Source: Mycobacterium sp. MBM (GTDB taxonomy: Bacteria > Actinomycetota > Actinomycetes > Mycobacteriales > Mycobacteriaceae). Taken from it: a stretch of 64,000 nucleotides of DNA. Location of the stretch: positions 1-64,000 of the forward strand of contig JAKJHY010000023.1 in the NCBI GenBank assembly GCA_021648845.1. The letters run 5' to 3'. The notes beneath the pieces are model-generated. The model was not told where the DNA came from and ran no database searches. It saw only the letters and a program-made list of their open reading frames with translations. A program made the position numbers and the translations under genes. Numbering within the stretch: position 1 is the first letter of the stretch; each line of letters starts with the position of its first letter. This document shows positions 7,515-15,874 of this stretch, in pieces.

Positions 7515-10084
7515 GGCGGCGGCGGGATCGGGGCACCCGGTGGCGGCGGTGCTCCCGGCGCTCCGGGCGGGGGCGGCGGGGCGTTGGGATCACCGGGCAC
7601 CGGCGGCACCACGGGCACCGTCGTCGGCGGTCCCCACGGGATGGTGATTCCCGGCGCGATCTCCAGCGTCGGCTGGATGACCGTCTCCGACGGCGGCGGC
7701 GGGATGGCCGGATCCGTCGACGGCGGCGGTGGCGGCGCGGCGGGCGGACCGGCGTAGCCGCCGATCTCGGGTGGCTTCGGGAACGTCTCGTTGTCGGTGC
7801 CTTCGAGGGCACCGTCCATGGTGGCTTTCCAGATGTCCGACGGCAGCCCCGACCCGTAGACCGGGCCGCCCCACTGGTTGACCAGCGGCTTGTCGCCGCC
7901 GGTGGTGCCCACCCACACCGCGGTGGACAGCGACGGGGTGTACCCGACCATCCAGGCATCCCGGTTGGCCCCGGTGTCACCGAGCTGGTTGGTCCCGGTC
8001 TTGGCCGCCGACGGCCGCCCGCCGGCCAGGTTGTGCCCGTTGGAATAGCCGGCGATCGGCTGCATCGCCGCGGTCACGTTGTCGGCGACGGCGGAATCGA
8101 TGCGCTGCTCCCCCTCGTCGCCGCCGGTGCTGGCATCGAAGAGCACGTTGCCCTGCGCGTCCTCCACCTTCTGCACGAAGTGCGGGCGGTGATACACCCC
8201 GGAATCGGCCAGTGTGGCGTACGCCGACGCCATATCGATCACCCGGCTCTGGTACTGGCCGAGCACGATGCCGTTGTTGGGCGGCCCGCCCTGCCCGTCC
8301 TCGCTCAGGGTGTGCTCGACACCGGGGAAGCTCTCGGCGATACCGGCCTGGTGGGCGGCGTCGGCCACATCCTGCGGGCCGTTCTGCAACTTCAGCATCA
8401 GCCGGTAGTAGCTGGTGTTCAACGAGCGCTTGAGCGCCTCGGCGATATTGCAGGTGCCGCAGCCGCCGCCCTCGACGTTGGTGATCTTGATGCCGTTGAG
8501 TTCCAGCGGCGAGCTGTCGATGTTGTAGCCCAACCCGATGCCCTGTTGCAGCGCCGCCACCAAGGCGAACACCTTGAACGAGGAGCCGGTCGGCAGTCCG
8601 GCCTGGGCGAAGTCGAAGCCGTTGGCATCGGAGCCGCCGTAGTAGGCCTTCACACCTCCGGTGCGCGGATCGATCGACACGACCGCCGTCCGCATGTCCG
8701 GATCCTGGCCGTCCAGGGTCTCGGCGACCGCCTCCTCGGCGGCCTTCTGCGCCTGCGGATCGATGGTGGTGGTGATCTTGAGGCCCTCGGTGTTCAGCGT
8801 CTGCTCGGAGATGTCGAAGAGCTCGAGCAGCTCCTTGGTGACCTGACGCTCGATGAGCCCGTTGGGTCCGGTGGTCTGGTTGGCCGTGCTGGCGAAATCG
8901 GCCGGCACGGTGGGCGGAAACACCTGCGCGGCCCGGTCGGCCGGCGACAGCGCCCCGATCTCCACCATCCCGTCGAGCACCCAGTTCCAGCGGTCGGCCG
9001 CGCCCTCGGGGTTGACGGCCGGGTCCAGGGTGGAGGGCCGCTGGATGAGGGCGGCCAGCAGCGCGCCCTCGGCCACGTCGAGCTGTTCGACCGGCTTGCC
9101 GAAATAAGCCTGCGCCGCCGCGGAGATGCCGTACGCACCACGACCGAAATAGATGATGTTCAGATACGACTCGAGCACCTGGTCCTTGGACCATTCGCCG
9201 GCCATCTTGGTGGAGATGACGAGTTCCTTGGCCTTGCGCACCAGCCCGCCGATACCGGACCGTTCGTCGCCGACGAGCGCGTTCTTGACGTACTGCTGGG
9301 TGATCGTCGACCCGCCCTGCAGCCCACTGCCCCCGCCGAACAGATTGTTCAGGAAGGCCCGCGCGAAACCGGTGAACGAAAAGCCCGGGTTGGAGTAGAA
9401 ATCCCGGTCCTCGGCGGCCATCACCGCGTTACGTACCTGCACCGGAATCTGGTCGATCTTCACGTCGACCCGATTGCCTTCGGGCGGAATGATCTTCGCC
9501 AGCTCGCTGCCGTCACTGGCCAGGATTGTGGAGACCTGCGCGGTGCGGATATCACCGGGCTTGGGCACGTCGACGATCATGTAGGCCATTCCGAACGTGA
9601 TCATCGGCAGCGCCACGAAGAGCACCAACGCGGCATACAGCGTGCGGCGCACCCACTTCCACTGAAATTTGCCGGCCTTGGGCGGCTGGGATCCCGGCGG
9701 CGGCCCGCCCGGCCCGCCCGGCGGCGGAGGCGGGGTGGTCGGGGGTCTGCGCGGCGGGGAACCGTCGAGCGCGGCCTTGACCACGTCGATGGGGTCGCGC
9801 AGGTGCGGGGCCACCTCGTGGCGCACCGGGGGGATCAGCGCGGTCTTGCGGTCGTCGGAGACGCCACCGGTGGGCGGCGGACGGTGCCCGGGTGGGTGTG
9901 GGCGGGAGGCATCGGGTGGGTTTGGGCGGGAGGCAGCCTCAGCGGGGTGGGGGCGGGGGCCAGCCTCAGCGGGTTTGGGGCGGGAGCCAGCATCGGCCGG
10001 GTTCGGACGGGCGGCGCCCAAGCCAGCGGGCCGCTCGTTTCCGGCGTCGTCCGCTGACCTGCTGTGGCGCCCCTCGCTATTCAC
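7511..10084 (-). CDS. ponA1: Bifunctional penicillin-binding protein PonA1 (class A PBP)
   Basis: This 857-residue enzyme polymerises and cross-links peptidoglycan at the growing pole. Its parts are a Pro-rich cytoplasmic tail (1-140), a membrane anchor (about 147-171), a GT51 transglycosylase domain with Glu225 in AAEDRDFY and GGSTITQQ (257-264), and a transpeptidase domain with SSFK (501-504), SLN (554-556) and KTG (695-697). The C-terminal tail after about 760 is Pro-rich. Within the N-tail, residues 26-66 hold about five copies of an RPNPADAG-like repeat. The GTG start at 10082-10084 gives MNSEGRHSRS, like known PonA1 proteins, and overlaps the end of the upstream DUF5318 gene. Confidence 0.95.
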   Translation of the reverse strand: MNSEGRHSRSADDAGNERPAGLGAARPNPADAGSRPKPAEAGPRPHPAEAASRPNPPDASRPHPPGHRPPPTGGVSDDRKTALIPPVRHEVAPHLRDPIDVVKAALDGSPPRRPPTTPPPPPGGPGGPPPGSQPPKAGKFQWKWVRRTLYAALVLFVALPMITFGMAYMIVDVPKPGDIRTAQVSTILASDGSELAKIIPPEGNRVDVKIDQIPVQVRNAVMAAEDRDFYSNPGFSFTGFARAFLNNLFGGGSGLQGGSTITQQYVKNALVGDERSGIGGLVRKAKELVISTKMAGEWSKDQVLESYLNIIYFGRGAYGISAAAQAYFGKPVEQLDVAEGALLAALIQRPSTLDPAVNPEGAADRWNWVLDGMVEIGALSPADRAAQVFPPTVPADFASTANQTTGPNGLIERQVTKELLELFDISEQTLNTEGLKITTTIDPQAQKAAEEAVAETLDGQDPDMRTAVVSIDPRTGGVKAYYGGSDANGFDFAQAGLPTGSSFKVFALVAALQQGIGLGYNIDSSPLELNGIKITNVEGGGCGTCNIAEALKRSLNTSYYRLMLKLQNGPQDVADAAHQAGIAESFPGVEHTLSEDGQGGPPNNGIVLGQYQSRVIDMASAYATLADSGVYHRPHFVQKVEDAQGNVLFDASTGGDEGEQRIDSAVADNVTAAMQPIAGYSNGHNLAGGRPSAAKTGTNQLGDTGANRDAWMVGYTPSLSTAVWVGTTGGDKPLVNQWGGPVYGSGLPSDIWKATMDGALEGTDNETFPKPPEIGGYAGPPAAPPPPPSTDPAIPPPPSETVIQPTLEIAPGITIPWGPPTTVPVVPPVPGDPNAPPPPPGAPGAPPPPGAPIPPPP

Positions 10085-10508
10085 TGGCCGTACGCGCGCC
10101 GGAACGCGCCGTTCGAGTGCCCTTGGCGCGCGTCCCGTTCTTCGGGGTGCCGAGCACGTACGACTTGACCAGATGATTCCAACTGCAAGTGCGGCATACC
10201 TCCACCACATGGACGGCGAATTCGTCGTATCGGGTTGCGAGCAGCACCAACTCCTCGGCGCTGCGGGCCGAACCCGACACCGCACCGAGGTGCTCGCCGA
10301 ACACCCAGGACACCAGCGTCAGCTGTTCCTTCCGGCAGATCGGGCACATCACCGAACTGGTTTTCCCGTGGTACTTGGCGGCGCGCAGCAGGTACGGGTT
10401 GGCATCGCAGACTTCGGTGACGCCGGTGCGCCCGGAGTACACCTCGGCCAGCAGGGATCGACGCCTCAGGGCGTAATCCACCACCTGTCGCTGCAATCGC
10501 ACGATCAC
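10077..10508 (-). CDS. DUF5318 protein (Rv0049 homologue)
   Basis: This 143-residue protein of unknown function is conserved next to ponA1 in mycobacteria. It contains two Cys pairs, MCPICRKEQ (about 54-62) and CRTC (about 104-107), which suggest a small zinc-binding fold, and a basic C-terminal tail. The stop overlaps the ponA1 start by eight bases, so the two are co-translated; a role linked to ponA1 expression or cell-wall growth is only an inference. The start is GTG at 10506-10508; a second GTG two codons later (10500-10502) matches the M. tuberculosis start MRLQRQ and is equally possible. Confidence 0.85.
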   Translation of the reverse strand: MIVRLQRQVVDYALRRRSLLAEVYSGRTGVTEVCDANPYLLRAAKYHGKTSSVMCPICRKEQLTLVSWVFGEHLGAVSGSARSAEELVLLATRYDEFAVHVVEVCRTCSWNHLVKSYVLGTPKNGTRAKGTRTARSGARTASE

Positions 10509-10583
10509 CAGAGTACGTCGGCCCCTCAGCTACCGAGGCGCGACGGCAGCGGCATGACCGCAGAACTTCTAGCATTGTTCGTC

Positions 10584-11456
10584 GTGGCGGGACGGCAGAC
10601 AGCACGAACGCGGGCGCGCGACACCGACCGCGACGCCGCGTGCAAGGCGTTGGACCGTGCCTTCAGCGAAGGCCAGCTGGAAATGGCCGAGCACCGGCGC
10701 CGTATCGACGCCGCGATCCGGGCCACCACCCTGGCCGAGTTGCACGATCTGCTCGATGACCTGCAGGTCGACGATCCGCTGCCGCAGCCGCTGCAACGGC
10801 GTCGCCGCGGGGTCCTGATCGCGGTGGCCGGCGGGCTGGTGGTGCTGATCGCGGTCATCGGCTGGGGTATCGCCTCCGACTCGGAGGCACCCGTGGAACC
10901 GTCGAAAACGGCCGTTCCGGAGCCGCCGGTGCCCCCGGCGGCGATCACCAAGGGCCCGCCGCCACCCATCGACGACGTCCCGCCGGCCGTGCTGAAACTG
11001 CCCAGACACATGGACACCGTGGGAGGGATGACCGGCATGCTCGACGAGATCCGGAAAAAATTCGGCAACACCATGGGATATGAGCTGGCGTTTCGGCCCG
11101 ACCAGGCGTTCGTGTCGCTGCCCGATCCCGCCGACGACTCCCGCAAGCTGCTCTACACCTACCGCGGTGGCTGGGGAAACCCGTCGTCCTCGGCCCGGTC
11201 GGACACCGATGACGTGGTCGATCTCAGTGCCTTCGATATCGGCGCCACGGTCGGCGCGTGGCAGTCGGCGCCGGCCACCCTGCAGATCGCGCCCGGCGAT
11301 GTGCAGGACAGTTATCTCGATGTCGACCACATCGCCGAGCCGGGCACACCCGGCGCGTTGGAGACGCTGATCCGGGTCACCACGAAATCCGGGCTGGACG
11401 GGTTCATCTATCTGGACCCGGCCGGCGCCGTGAAACGCGTTGAAAACCCGCGCTGA
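10584..11456 (+). CDS. DUF1707 single-pass membrane protein, copy 1 (Rv0048c-like)
   Basis: The 290-residue protein starts with a DUF1707 domain (residues about 1-60: RARDTDRDAACKALDRAFSE and EMAEHRRRIDAAIRATTLAELHDLLDDLQ), then a basic stop-transfer and one membrane helix (about 78-95, VLIAVAGGLVVLIAVIGWGI). A Pro-rich linker and a roughly 170-residue extracytoplasmic domain follow. Function is unknown. I chose GTG 10584 because TAGCAT lies eight bases before it (leaderless pattern) and its neighbour starts in the same way; an in-frame ATG at 10554 has no ribosome-binding site. It is followed after 26 bases by a paralogue of the same build. Confidence 0.82.
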   Translation: MAGRQTARTRARDTDRDAACKALDRAFSEGQLEMAEHRRRIDAAIRATTLAELHDLLDDLQVDDPLPQPLQRRRRGVLIAVAGGLVVLIAVIGWGIASDSEAPVEPSKTAVPEPPVPPAAITKGPPPPIDDVPPAVLKLPRHMDTVGGMTGMLDEIRKKFGNTMGYELAFRPDQAFVSLPDPADDSRKLLYTYRGGWGNPSSSARSDTDDVVDLSAFDIGATVGAWQSAPATLQIAPGDVQDSYLDVDHIAEPGTPGALETLIRVTTKSGLDGFIYLDPAGAVKRVENPR

Positions 11457-11482
11457 GCTCCTACGTCCTACGATCATCCTTC

Positions 11483-12352
11483 GTGGCGACACGACAGACG
11501 GCGAGCACCCGCGCAAAGGACTCCGACCGCGACGACACATGCAAGGTGCTCGACAGCGCGCTCGGTGAAGGCCAGCTGTCCATGGAGGAACATCGGCAGC
11601 GGGTGGCCGCGGCGACCCGGGCGGCCACCCTCGGCGATCTGCAGTCACTGGTCTCCGATCTGCAGATCACCAACTCCCCGGTCAAGCTGCCCCACCTCAA
11701 GCCCGAGCGCACCGCCGCCATCACCAGCCCCGCCGCGGGCTGGGGGCTGCGCATCGCGACGGCCGCCGTGTTGGTTCTGCTCGGGATCGCGATCGGCTGG
11801 GGCTTGTACGGGAACACGTCCTCACCGCTGAGCTTTCAGACCGATCCCGGCGCCAAGGACGACGGGATTCCCGCCACCGTGCTCACCGCGCCCCGGCAGC
11901 TGCAGTCCCTGGGCGGCCTCAACGGGTTGTTCGAGCAGATGAGGCAGAAGTTCGGCGACACCACGGGTTACGACCTGACCATCTTCGACGACTACGCGTC
12001 GCTGGAACGCCCCGACCCGAACGAGCCGCGCCGGGCGCTGCGCTACAGCTACCGCGGCGGCTGGGACGACCCGTCGGAGACCAGCGTCGGCAGCGACGCC
12101 CGCGTCGTGGATCTGGCGGCCTTCGACGTGCCCACCTTCGTCGGCCTGATCCGCGGCGCGCCGGAGACGCTCGGCATCGATCCGGCCGAGGTGAAACAGA
12201 TCCACGTCAGCATCGACCCCAACTCCGATATCACCGCGCCGCCGGAGAGCATCGAGATCAGCATCTACGTGTCGCCGCAATTCGGGAACAGCGGGTATAT
12301 CGAGTTCAACGGCGACGCCAGCGTCAAGCGCATCAACTATCCCAGCAGCTGA
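11483..12352 (+). CDS. DUF1707 single-pass membrane protein, copy 2 (Rv0048c homologue)
   Basis: This 289-residue protein is a paralogue of the gene just upstream: an N-terminal DUF1707 domain (TRAKDSDRDDTCKVLDSALG), a membrane helix near residues 92-110 (ATAAVLVLLGIAIGWGLYG), and an extracytoplasmic domain with the shared segments MRQKFGDTTGYDL and YRGGWDDPS. It is closer than copy 1 to my memory of Rv0048c. The GTG start at 11483 is preceded by TACGAT at eight bases, again a leaderless arrangement, so each copy may have its own promoter. Function is unknown; the domain build suggests an envelope sensor or scaffold. Confidence 0.85.
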   Translation: MATRQTASTRAKDSDRDDTCKVLDSALGEGQLSMEEHRQRVAAATRAATLGDLQSLVSDLQITNSPVKLPHLKPERTAAITSPAAGWGLRIATAAVLVLLGIAIGWGLYGNTSSPLSFQTDPGAKDDGIPATVLTAPRQLQSLGGLNGLFEQMRQKFGDTTGYDLTIFDDYASLERPDPNEPRRALRYSYRGGWDDPSETSVGSDARVVDLAAFDVPTFVGLIRGAPETLGIDPAEVKQIHVSIDPNSDITAPPESIEISIYVSPQFGNSGYIEFNGDASVKRINYPSS

Positions 12353-12421
12353 ACGTTCATTCCCCGGACATCTCCGGGGAACCCACCGCTCGCCCATGTG
12401 TGGTTCCCAACTGGCGTCCTA

Positions 12422-12438
12422 TATATCGGCGCGATACA
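12422..12438 (+). promoter_or_regulatory. Candidate PadR operator overlapping a -10 box
   Basis: TATATCG-GCG-CGATACA is a near-perfect dyad (6 of 7 pairs). It overlaps TACACT (12435-12440), a possible -10 for the padR-type gene 76 bases downstream. AT-rich dyads over their own promoter are typical of PadR-family autoregulation; binding is inferred. Confidence 0.45.
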
Positions 12439-12515
12439 CTCTGCCGAGGTGTTGGTCCGTCGTAGCGACCGACAAACGGATGCGGTCATCCCGACCGTAT
12501 GGGGGAGGTGATTCG

Positions 12516-13064
12516 ATGCTGGAGCTCGCCATACTGGGGCTTCTGCTGGAGTCGCCGATGCACGGCTACGAACTTCGCAAGCGTCTGACGGGGCTGCTGG
12601 GCGCTTTCCGCGCCTTTTCCTACGGCTCGCTGTACCCGGCGCTGCGACGGATGCAGGCCGACGGTCTCATCGTCGAGGACGCCGCGCCGGACGGAACCCC
12701 CAAGATGCGTCGCGCCCGACGCGTCTACCAGCTCAGCGACACCGGCAAGGCGCGTTTCGCCGAGCTGGTGGCCGACACCGGACCGCAGAACTACACCGAC
12801 GACGGTTTCGGCGTGCACCTGGCGTTCTTCAACCGCACGCCCGCCGAGGCCAGGATGCGCATCTTGGAGGGCCGTCGCCGGCAGGTGGAGGAACGCCGGG
12901 AGGGTCTGCGGGAGGCGATCGCGCGGGCCAGCACCTCGCTGGACCGCTACACCCGCCAACTGCACCAGCTGGGCTTGGAGTCCAGCGAGCGTGAAGTCAA
13001 GTGGCTCAACGAACTGATCGCGGCCGAACGCGTCGCACAGGGCAACCCGGAAACACAGCCGTGA
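12516..13064 (+). CDS. PadR-family transcriptional regulator (Rv0047c homologue)
   Basis: The 182-residue protein begins with the PadR winged helix (MLELAILGLLLESPMHGYEL, FSYGSLYPALRRMQADGLI, RVYQLSDTGK) and continues with the C-terminal helical domain of the family (about 95-175), which mediates dimerisation. The ATG at 12516 follows GGGGGAGGTGATTC. It lies 37 bases before ino1 on the same strand, so it is likely co-transcribed with ino1 and may control inositol synthesis, as the conserved pairing in mycobacteria suggests. The ligand is unknown. Confidence 0.9.
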   Translation: MLELAILGLLLESPMHGYELRKRLTGLLGAFRAFSYGSLYPALRRMQADGLIVEDAAPDGTPKMRRARRVYQLSDTGKARFAELVADTGPQNYTDDGFGVHLAFFNRTPAEARMRILEGRRRQVEERREGLREAIARASTSLDRYTRQLHQLGLESSEREVKWLNELIAAERVAQGNPETQP

Positions 13065-13101
13065 ACATCACCGAGCACCGAGGATCCAAAGGAGAATGAC
13101 C

Positions 13102-14196
13102 ATGTCGAAGCCTGAGTCCACCGAAGTCAGGGTCGCGATTGTCGGAGTCGGCAACTGCGCGTCCTCCTTGGTCCAGGGTGTGCAGTACTACCGCGACGCG
13201 GACGAGAACACCAACGTGCCCGGCCTCATGCACGTGAAGTTCGGGCCGTACCACGTCCGCGACGTGAAGTTCGTCGCCGCCTTCGACGTGGACGCCAAGA
13301 AGGTCGGCTTCGACCTGTCCGAGGCCATCGGCGCCTCGGAGAACAACACCATCAAGATCGCCGATGTACCGCCGACGGACGTCATCGTGCAGCGCGGCCC
13401 CACCCTCGACGGCATCGGCAAGTACTACTCGGAGACCATCGAGGTGTCCGATGCCCAGCCCGTCGACGTCGTCAAGGCCCTCAAGGACGCACGCGTCGAC
13501 GTACTGGTGTCCTACCTTCCGGTCGGATCCGAAGAAGCCGACAAGTTCTACGCCCAGTGCGCCATCGACGCCAAAGTCGCCTTCGTCAACGCGCTGCCGG
13601 TGTTCATCGCCTCGGATCCGGTGTGGGCCAAGAAGTTCGAAGACGCCGGCGTGCCGATCGTCGGCGACGACATCAAGAGCCAGGTCGGCGCCACCATCAC
13701 CCACCGCGTGATGGCCAAGCTGTTCGAGGACCGCGGGGTCACCCTGGACCGCACCTACCAGCTCAACGTCGGCGGCAACATGGACTTCAAGAACATGCTC
13801 GAGCGTGAGCGCCTGGAATCCAAGAAGGTCTCCAAGACCCAGGCCGTCACCAGCAACCTGACCGGCTCGCTGGCCGACAAGGTCTACGACAAGAACGTGC
13901 ACATCGGCCCGTCGGACTACGTCGCCTGGCTCGACGATCGCAAGTGGGCCTATGTCCGCCTGGAGGGCCGCGCATTCGGTGACGTGCCGCTGAACCTGGA
14001 GTACAAGCTCGAGGTCTGGGATTCGCCGAACTCGGCGGGCATCATCATCGACGCCGTGCGCGCCGCGAAGATCGCCAAGGACCGCGGCCTTGGTGGCCCG
14101 ATCCTGCCGGCCTCGGCCTACCTGATGAAGAGCCCGCCGGAGCAGCTGGCCGACGATGTCGCCCGCACCCAGCTGGAAGCCTTCATCCAGGGCTGA
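13102..14196 (+). CDS. ino1: Inositol-1-phosphate synthase
   Basis: Converts glucose-6-phosphate to 1L-myo-inositol-1-phosphate using NAD, feeding phosphatidylinositol, PIMs, lipomannan and mycothiol. The 364-residue protein has the NAD-binding motif GVGNCASSLVQG (15-26), the catalytic-region sequence GDDIKSQVGATITHRV (about 194-209) and LNVGGNMDFKNM (about 223-234), typical of the short actinobacterial and archaeal form. The ATG at 13102 is preferred over 13096 because AAAGGAG sits seven bases before it. The gene is followed at once by a large hairpin. Confidence 0.97.
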   Translation: MSKPESTEVRVAIVGVGNCASSLVQGVQYYRDADENTNVPGLMHVKFGPYHVRDVKFVAAFDVDAKKVGFDLSEAIGASENNTIKIADVPPTDVIVQRGPTLDGIGKYYSETIEVSDAQPVDVVKALKDARVDVLVSYLPVGSEEADKFYAQCAIDAKVAFVNALPVFIASDPVWAKKFEDAGVPIVGDDIKSQVGATITHRVMAKLFEDRGVTLDRTYQLNVGGNMDFKNMLERERLESKKVSKTQAVTSNLTGSLADKVYDKNVHIGPSDYVAWLDDRKWAYVRLEGRAFGDVPLNLEYKLEVWDSPNSAGIIIDAVRAAKIAKDRGLGGPILPASAYLMKSPPEQLADDVARTQLEAFIQG

Positions 14197-14197
14197 C

Positions 14198-14246
14198 GAT
14201 TTCGGCGTGATCGGCTGCGGACAGCGCAGCTGATCACGCCGAAATC
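14198..14246. terminator. Large hairpin between ino1 and the convergent hydrolase gene
   Basis: A 22-bp stem with one mismatch (GATTTCGGCGTGATC then GGCTGCG, matched by the complement) and a 5-base loop begins two bases after the ino1 stop. Its right arm runs through the stop codon (14234-14236) of the convergent hydrolase gene, so one hairpin can serve both transcripts. There is no T-run. Confidence 0.75.
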
Positions 14247-15727
14247 GGTTCGTACACGAACACGGACCTACCTGCCCAGTCGAAGATCCTGGTGAAGAAC
14301 CCGTCCACCAGGCGTTGCCACGGGGTGCGTTGCGCCGGGCCCAGCGGCAGCACGACCGCCGTCGCCGTACCGTCCGGCGTCACGATCGCAATGCGCTGTC
14401 CGGCGGCACCGTAGATTCCCTCGGAACGGGTGCCGGCGAACAGGTCGTTGACCCAGCCGGCCGAAATATCCTCGGCCGCAGCGACATTACGCTTCGCCGA
14501 GACCCCGGTGATCAAGTACTGCGCGCGCTGGATCAGCGGGTTGCCGCCGTACAGGTAGTCGCCGTGCCAGCCGCCCTCCAGGCTGACGCCGTTGAACCGG
14601 TCCGGCCGGGCCTCGCCCAGTTTGTCGGCCATATCGCCGCCCCTGCTCCAGAAGTAACGCTGCGACGAGATCAGATAGACGGGGCGATCGTTGGCTCCGG
14701 TCAGCTTGGCCAGCGCCGTCTCGACCGCGCGGGACGCGGACGGTTCGACACCGTCGAGCAGCACGACGCCGGCCAGATCCGCGATCCCGCCATTGTCGGC
14801 GAGATACCCGGCGGCCGCGGTGACCAGCGTGCCGCCCGCCGAGTGACCCACCAGGACGAACTCCTGCGGCAATGTCACTTCGCGGCCCGCGGCCGCACTT
14901 GCGCTGCGCACCAAGGCTTCCCGGTCCCCGACGAACAGGTCGGCCACCGCGCGCTGCATCGGGTAGCCGCCGACCCATGCCGCCGAGGGATCCAGGAAGT
15001 TCGACGAGAGCGACGGCGCCACCACAATGCTGTTGGTCCGTTCGGCCAACCGCGCCGCGGTGTAGCTGTACATCGGCCCGCTGGCCATGAACCCGTGCTG
15101 GAGATAGACCAGCCGGGTCGACGCGTCAGCGTCCTCGGGGAAGTACCAGTCCGACTGCACGCTGCGGCCGTTGCCCACCGGCACCGTCAGTCTCGATGTC
15201 GCGACGGTGACCGTGGACCCCGGTGGCAGCACCGGCGGCCCGTCGGCGAGGTGGATGGCGCCCACCAACACATTCAGCACGACCGAACCGATGAGGTTGG
15301 CCAGCGAGGGCGGCCGCGTGCGGGGTGTGCTGAGCTGCGCGGCGACCGTCGGTGTTTCCGGCGCGGCGGCGGATTCCGGTTGGGTCAGGACGTCGATCTC
15401 GACCGCGGCAGCCGAAGTGATGGTGGCGGTCACCCGGTCCCGTGTCGCGGTCGTCATGCGGTCCGGCGCCATCGCACTGCGCGGTTTCTTCCTGGGCCGC
15501 TGCGCGGTCGTGCGTGCGGTGCGGGGCTCGGACTGAGCGGCCCGCGGCGACGCCGAAGCGCTCGTTCTGGTCGTGTTGTCCGGTGCGCCGCCGGTCGTCG
15601 AACTCGATTGGCCGGGAGTCGAATCCGGAGTCGCCGACGCACTCGGCGCCACCGCCAGCGCGATGCCCGCCATGGCCATCGTCGACAGCCAACAGGCCAC
15701 GATCAGTGCTCCCCCGCGATAGCGCAC
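14234..15727 (-). CDS. Secreted alpha/beta-hydrolase
   Basis: The 497-residue protein has a signal peptide (residues 1 to about 33, ending SASAT), then a low-complexity Ser/Thr/Pro/Ala and Arg-rich linker to about 105, and an alpha/beta-hydrolase domain from about 165. The nucleophile motif is GHSAGG (Ser near 296), preceded by LVYLQHGFMASG, the usual oxyanion-hole region. A late GGWHGDYLYGG segment could supply the catalytic His. The substrate is unknown; a lipid or ester is plausible. The GTG start at 15725-15727 follows GGGAGGGGGAAACGC. It is divergent from a TetR gene and shares a dyad operator with it. Confidence 0.8.
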   Translation of the reverse strand: MRYRGGALIVACWLSTMAMAGIALAVAPSASATPDSTPGQSSSTTGGAPDNTTRTSASASPRAAQSEPRTARTTAQRPRKKPRSAMAPDRMTTATRDRVTATITSAAAVEIDVLTQPESAAAPETPTVAAQLSTPRTRPPSLANLIGSVVLNVLVGAIHLADGPPVLPPGSTVTVATSRLTVPVGNGRSVQSDWYFPEDADASTRLVYLQHGFMASGPMYSYTAARLAERTNSIVVAPSLSSNFLDPSAAWVGGYPMQRAVADLFVGDREALVRSASAAAGREVTLPQEFVLVGHSAGGTLVTAAAGYLADNGGIADLAGVVLLDGVEPSASRAVETALAKLTGANDRPVYLISSQRYFWSRGGDMADKLGEARPDRFNGVSLEGGWHGDYLYGGNPLIQRAQYLITGVSAKRNVAAAEDISAGWVNDLFAGTRSEGIYGAAGQRIAIVTPDGTATAVVLPLGPAQRTPWQRLVDGFFTRIFDWAGRSVFVYEPISA

Positions 15728-15772
15728 GCGTTTCCCCCTCCCGGGCCGGCACCGCCGCCGACCCCGGCCAAT

Positions 15773-15802
15773 ATATAGACATAGTGTGCGATACGTCTAT
15801 AT
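15773..15802. promoter_or_regulatory. Dyad operator between divergent hydrolase and TetR genes
   Basis: Inverted 8-mers ATATAGAC and GTCTATAT are separated by 14 bases in the divergent promoter region. This is a typical TetR-family operator layout, and TATATAA-like sequence at its edge could be a -10 box. The TetR protein encoded to the right is the likely binder. Confidence 0.55.
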
Positions 15803-15874
15803 AAACTTCCGCTCCGCTGCCGGCAGCCGCCCATGCGGCATACTGGGGCGTCGTCGACCACCCCAGGACGGACC

